NCBI GenBank assembly: GCA_018400565.1 | Contig: JAGYMP010000016.1 | Location: 1-8,185, forward strand | Length of the DNA stretch: 8,185 bases | Source: Bacilli bacterium | Lineage (GTDB): Bacteria > Bacillota_I > Bacilli_A > Izemoplasmatales > Hujiaoplasmataceae | Direction of reading: 5' to 3' | In this document: in pieces, positions 5,671 through 8,185 of the stretch | Layout: the number at the start of each line of letters is the position of its first letter | Numbering within the stretch: position 1 is the first letter of the stretch | Notes under the pieces: generated by a model | The model's input: only the letters and a program-made list of their open reading frames with translations | What the model was told of the DNA's origin: nothing | The model's database searches: none | Made by a program: the position numbers and the translations under genes

Positions 5671-6324
5671 ATGAAAAGCACAACCGAACTGGTTTTTCTC
5701 CTTGACAGAAGCGGGTCAATGAGCGGGCTTGAAAGCGACACGATCGGCGGATTCAACGCCATGATCGAGAAACAAAGGAATAAAGAAGGGACATGTGAGG
5801 TCACCTCGGTTCTTTTTAACCACCGACAGATGACATTGCATGACCGAAAAGACATCCATGCAATCAAACCACTCTCGGATTATGATTACACTGTCCGCGG
5901 AAGCACAGCGCTTTTGGATGCGTTGGGTGAAACCATCAACAAAATCACATCCCTCCATGGATGGATGAACGACGATCAAAAACCAAACAAGGTGTTGTTT
6001 GTGATCACGACTGACGGATTGGAAAACTCCAGCCGGGAATACACTTACGAACAAATCAAATCAATGATTGAAGAAAAAAGACGAAAAAATGATTGGGAAT
6101 TCATCTTTCTGGGCGCAAACATCGATGCCGTGGGAGAAGCGACCCGGCTCGGCATCGACAAAACGAAAGCAGCGGCTTATCATCCGGACAAAAAGGGGAC
6201 CCGCATGAACTATCAATCTCTAAACCACGCGATTGACGATTTCAGGGCCAACCGCAACATCCGAAAAGAATGGGCTTCAACCATCAAATCCTACGCAGAA
6301 AAGAAGGAAGACGATGAAACATGA
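5671..6324 (+). CDS. cytoplasmic von Willebrand factor A (VWA) domain protein with intact MIDAS
   Basis: This encodes 217 residues from the ATG at 5671. An in-frame ATG at 5662 overlaps the AGAAAGGA ribosome site (5655-5662) and is rejected. The VWA domain covers most of the protein: strand 1 ELVFLLDRSGSMSG (6-19) carries DxSxS (D12, S14, S16), GSTALLDALG (77-86) gives the MIDAS threonine T79, and KVLFVITTDGLENSS (107-121) gives D115. All metal-ligating positions are therefore present, and a divalent-metal-dependent protein interaction is expected. There is no signal peptide or membrane anchor, so it should act in the cytoplasm. The rest of the fold is visible at EFIFLGANIDAVGEA (143-157). 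The tail (about 192-217) is charged. It follows the HTH gene on the same strand. The binding partner is unknown. Confidence 0.9.
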   Translation: MKSTTELVFLLDRSGSMSGLESDTIGGFNAMIEKQRNKEGTCEVTSVLFNHRQMTLHDRKDIHAIKPLSDYDYTVRGSTALLDALGETINKITSLHGWMNDDQKPNKVLFVITTDGLENSSREYTYEQIKSMIEEKRRKNDWEFIFLGANIDAVGEATRLGIDKTKAAAYHPDKKGTRMNYQSLNHAIDDFRANRNIRKEWASTIKSYAEKKEDDET

Positions 6325-6354
6325 ATCATTGCTTTATGCGACAGAAGAATGACA

Positions 6355-6387
6355 AAACAAAAAAACCGTCCCGTTTGGGGCGGTTTT
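6355..6387. terminator. bidirectional terminator between the VWA gene and the ArsR-type gene
   Basis: AAAACCGTCCC (6362-6372) pairs with GGGGCGGTTTT (6377-6387, one T-G wobble) around loop GTTT. On the minus strand the stem is followed by a seven-T run then GTTTTG (A-rich 6354-6365), which is strong. On the plus strand the T-tract is only TTTTACCTTCTTT, which is weaker. It lies 37 bases after the VWA stop and about 78 bases after the stop of the convergent minus-strand gene, so it can end both transcripts. Confidence 0.88.
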
Positions 6388-6464
6388 ACCTTCTTTATTG
6401 TGGAGAAGAACCGATGTTTCGCAAAAACAAAATTCTCAGATCGATCGAAAACTTCGCTGGACGG

Positions 6465-7568
6465 CTATTCCTCGTCGGGTTTGAGATCGTTCATAAACCC
6501 TTCCATGACATCGGTCAACAAATCATAATCAATTTGGTATCCGGATTTTCTTCCTTGTTTTCCCAGTGAAATGACACCGGTGGTCAAAAATTCATTGAGA
6601 TGATAGGAAATCGTGGCCGAGGAAACATCCAATTCAGCAGCGATTTCTTTGGTCGAGGTCACGCCCTGCGCAAGAAGACGCAAAACCTCATAGCGGGTTT
6701 TATCCCCGAGTGACTTAAAAATCTTCACACGGCGCACAAGTTTGTCTTCATGATGTTTGGCGATCGTCTCAAAGGATTTTTCCATTTCCTTTCCCCAGAC
6801 AACCGTCGTAAGACCATCCGACGAAAACAAGCGCATCGAATAGGGGAAAAGCGCGGAGACGAGCAATATCACACGCTTTGTTTCAATGATGTCGACGTCG
6901 ATGCTGTCATAAGTGATTTCCCTGAGACTGTTTTCGGGATCCTCATTCAATCGATCGGCCAGCGCTTTGCCGATGAGGGCAACGCCTTTTCCTTGTTCTT
7001 CATACACGGAGGAGAACATCGGAAGGATGCTTTCCATAAAAGCAACGTATTCGGACACGTACGTTTTCGTGTTTTGGATCATCATCAACAGATTCCACTT
7101 GAGTCCGGGGTCAATCGAGAGTCCGTTGATGAAGGAGACAAAATCCCTGTCTTCCGTTTCATCTTCGTCCTCCCGGTCGGATTCACCCGATTTCATCGCG
7201 TCTTCGTCGATTTCTTTGATGGCATTTTTGAGTCTTTTCCTAAGGGTTCGATCATCCATGGATAATAAATCATTTAAATAACTCCTTTCGTTTTCGTAAT
7301 CATGCATCGGCACGGCAAGTGACAATACCTGAATAAAATCAAAATCAGCAAATATATCGTCGTAGTAATAGTTGGCGATTTTATTTTTGTGGGGTTCCAA
7401 CTTCGTTTGCATCTGTTCAGTGAACCGGATATACTCTTCGCTTGCGACTTCTTTGAAGAGATCGTTCTGTCGGTTGATGTTTTCGTTTTGCTGTCGGACA
7501 TAAATCAGTTTTGGAAAGTGCAGAAAATCATAAACCCGGCTGGGTTTTTCCTTGAATTCATACTCCAT
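6465..7568 (-). CDS. ArsR-type winged-helix regulator with a large N-terminal region
   Basis: This encodes 367 residues from the ATG at 7566-7568. The AAGGAG site lies 11 bases upstream inside the transporter gene; an upstream ATG at 7610 has no ribosome site. Residues about 280-345 are an ArsR/HTH_5 winged helix: VKIFKSLGDKTRYEVLRLLA (281-300), STKEIAAELDVSSATISYHL (305-324) as the helix-turn-helix, then NEFLTTGVISLGKQGRKSGYQI as the wing. Classic ArsR proteins are about 100-120 residues, so the preceding 280 residues are extra. They include a helical N-terminal part and an acidic, low-complexity linker DREDEDETEDRD (131-142), and may form a ligand-sensing domain. No metal-binding CxC motif is seen. 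The gene overlaps the 3' end of the transporter gene by 11 bases on the same strand, so it probably controls that efflux operon. The ligand is unknown. Confidence 0.85.
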   Translation of the reverse strand: MEYEFKEKPSRVYDFLHFPKLIYVRQQNENINRQNDLFKEVASEEYIRFTEQMQTKLEPHKNKIANYYYDDIFADFDFIQVLSLAVPMHDYENERSYLNDLLSMDDRTLRKRLKNAIKEIDEDAMKSGESDREDEDETEDRDFVSFINGLSIDPGLKWNLLMMIQNTKTYVSEYVAFMESILPMFSSVYEEQGKGVALIGKALADRLNEDPENSLREITYDSIDVDIIETKRVILLVSALFPYSMRLFSSDGLTTVVWGKEMEKSFETIAKHHEDKLVRRVKIFKSLGDKTRYEVLRLLAQGVTSTKEIAAELDVSSATISYHLNEFLTTGVISLGKQGRKSGYQIDYDLLTDVMEGFMNDLKPDEE

Positions 7569-8185
7569 TGATCGCTTCACTCCTTCGTTTGATTTGAGAA
7601 CGCGATTCATCTTCGGTCACGGTTGTTTCCTCTGGCAGATTGGGCTCGGTTGCGGGTTCCTCGTCAATGCGCAGGATTGCGGCGCGAAAGTACATGACGG
7701 TGACCAAGATAATCGTTCCTGATATGGCGATGACCAAACTCGGGTTCATTATATCATACAACGATCCAAAAAGCATTTGTCCGACCGGAATGAAGACGGT
7801 GACCGCGAGCCCCAAAACGGTGCTTGTCCTGCCCATGTATTCAAGCGGCACGATTTTTTGCATCATTGTGTTGATCGAGATATTCGCGCATGTCACGAAG
7901 ACGCCCATGATGAAACTGAAAACCGTGATCAGCAGATAAGCCAGAAGGGATCCGTCCCCCAACGAGCGGATGAATCCGCTGGCACTGAATGCGATGGCAT
8001 AGATGAATAACGCGATGAACAGAAATGAAAATGAGATCACTTTCCCGGTGTGATGTCTCTTGATGGTTTTGACGAGAAACATGGGCGCCAAAACCATTGA
8101 CGAGGACAAAATCGCCTGATAAATGCCGAATTGGAGATCCGATGCAAGAATCACTTCTTTGATCGTGTAAATCATACCGATTGAG
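7558..8185 (-). CDS. MFS transporter, C-terminal half (cut by window end)
   Basis: The frame runs off the right edge, so the 208 visible residues are the C-terminal half of a protein usually near 400 residues. A Met at 8173-8175 is internal, not the start, because the frame continues upstream (SIG before it). Five hydrophobic segments are visible, consistent with TM8-TM12: near YQAILSSSMVLAPMFLV, ISFSFLFIALFIYAIAF, AYLLITVFSFIMGVFV, TVLGLAVTVFIPVGQMLFGS and SLVIAISGTIILVTVMYF. The loop QKIVPLEYMGR is characteristic of the MFS_3 (MefA-like) group of drug or macrolide efflux proteins. A polar tail of about 40 residues ends the protein, rich in E and R (EEPATEPNLPEETT). The 3' end overlaps the ArsR-type gene, which suggests a coregulated efflux unit. 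The substrate cannot be deduced. Confidence 0.85.
   Translation of the reverse strand, partial: SIGMIYTIKEVILASDLQFGIYQAILSSSMVLAPMFLVKTIKRHHTGKVISFSFLFIALFIYAIAFSASGFIRSLGDGSLLAYLLITVFSFIMGVFVTCANISINTMMQKIVPLEYMGRTSTVLGLAVTVFIPVGQMLFGSLYDIMNPSLVIAISGTIILVTVMYFRAAILRIDEEPATEPNLPEETTVTEDESRSQIKRRSEAINGV

Noticed and set aside
6321..6569. Plus-strand frame of 82 codons after the VWA gene
   Set aside because: It crosses the bidirectional terminator and then runs antisense to the regulator gene, with no ribosome site of its own.
6750..7281. Long plus-strand frames of 171 and 122 codons opposite the regulator gene
   Set aside because: They are antisense shadows of a gene with a recognisable winged helix, with no motif or regulatory signal of their own.
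1..8185. CRISPR arrays, tRNA or rRNA genes, insertion sequences
   Set aside because: No regularly spaced direct repeats, cloverleaf sequences, rRNA segments, transposase frames or terminal inverted repeats were seen on reading both strands.

Overview
The window looks like the chromosome of an anaerobic, low-to-mid GC Gram-positive-type bacterium (Bacillota, or a free-living Mycoplasmatota relative such as the Izemoplasma group; the lineage is inference). The reasons are strong AGGAGG-type ribosome sites, A/T-rich sigma-A-like promoters, TGA used as a normal stop, T-tailed intrinsic terminators, and a NuoE-type [2Fe-2S] subunit grouped with DRTGG-like proteins, an arrangement I recall from clostridial electron-bifurcating hydrogenase loci. 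Eight protein genes are called: six complete and two cut by the window edges. There are no RNA genes, IS elements or CRISPR arrays. GC is mid-40s % by eye, with a clear AT-rich dip around 3.9-5.05 kb.

Layout. (1) Positions 1-1210, minus strand: a promoter at 1183-1210 drives a NuoE/HndA-like ferredoxin gene, then a DRTGG-like gene one base later, then a second, truncated gene that looks like another DRTGG-type protein. The rest of a probable NADH/hydrogenase operon should lie to the left. A perfect dyad with a CcpA-box-like core sits upstream of the promoter. (2) 1252-2948, minus: a secreted, C-terminally membrane-anchored surface protein with four Ig-like repeats of about 84 residues, ended by a strong terminator. 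(3) 3001-4808, minus: a promoter, a class I SAM methyltransferase gene and gpsA (glycerol-3-phosphate dehydrogenase) in a two-gene operon with a strong terminator. (4) 4813-5054: a small AT-rich region with a terminator, a protein-like open frame with no proper start (a possible gene remnant), and the regulatory region of the next gene. (5) 5055-6324, plus: a gene pair encoding a helix-turn-helix protein and a free-standing von Willebrand A (VWA) protein with an intact MIDAS. (6) 6355-8185, minus: an MFS transporter (C-terminal half only) whose 3' end overlaps an ArsR-type winged-helix regulator with a large extra N-terminal region. A bidirectional terminator separates blocks 5 and 6.

Most of the window is housekeeping or ordinary accessory metabolism. 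The items most worth a second look are the HTH-VWA pair with its upstream dyad, the apparent gene remnant beside it, the tandem DRTGG-like proteins downstream of NuoE, and the dyad with a cre-like core upstream of the nuoE promoter. No system can be called new from this sequence alone.
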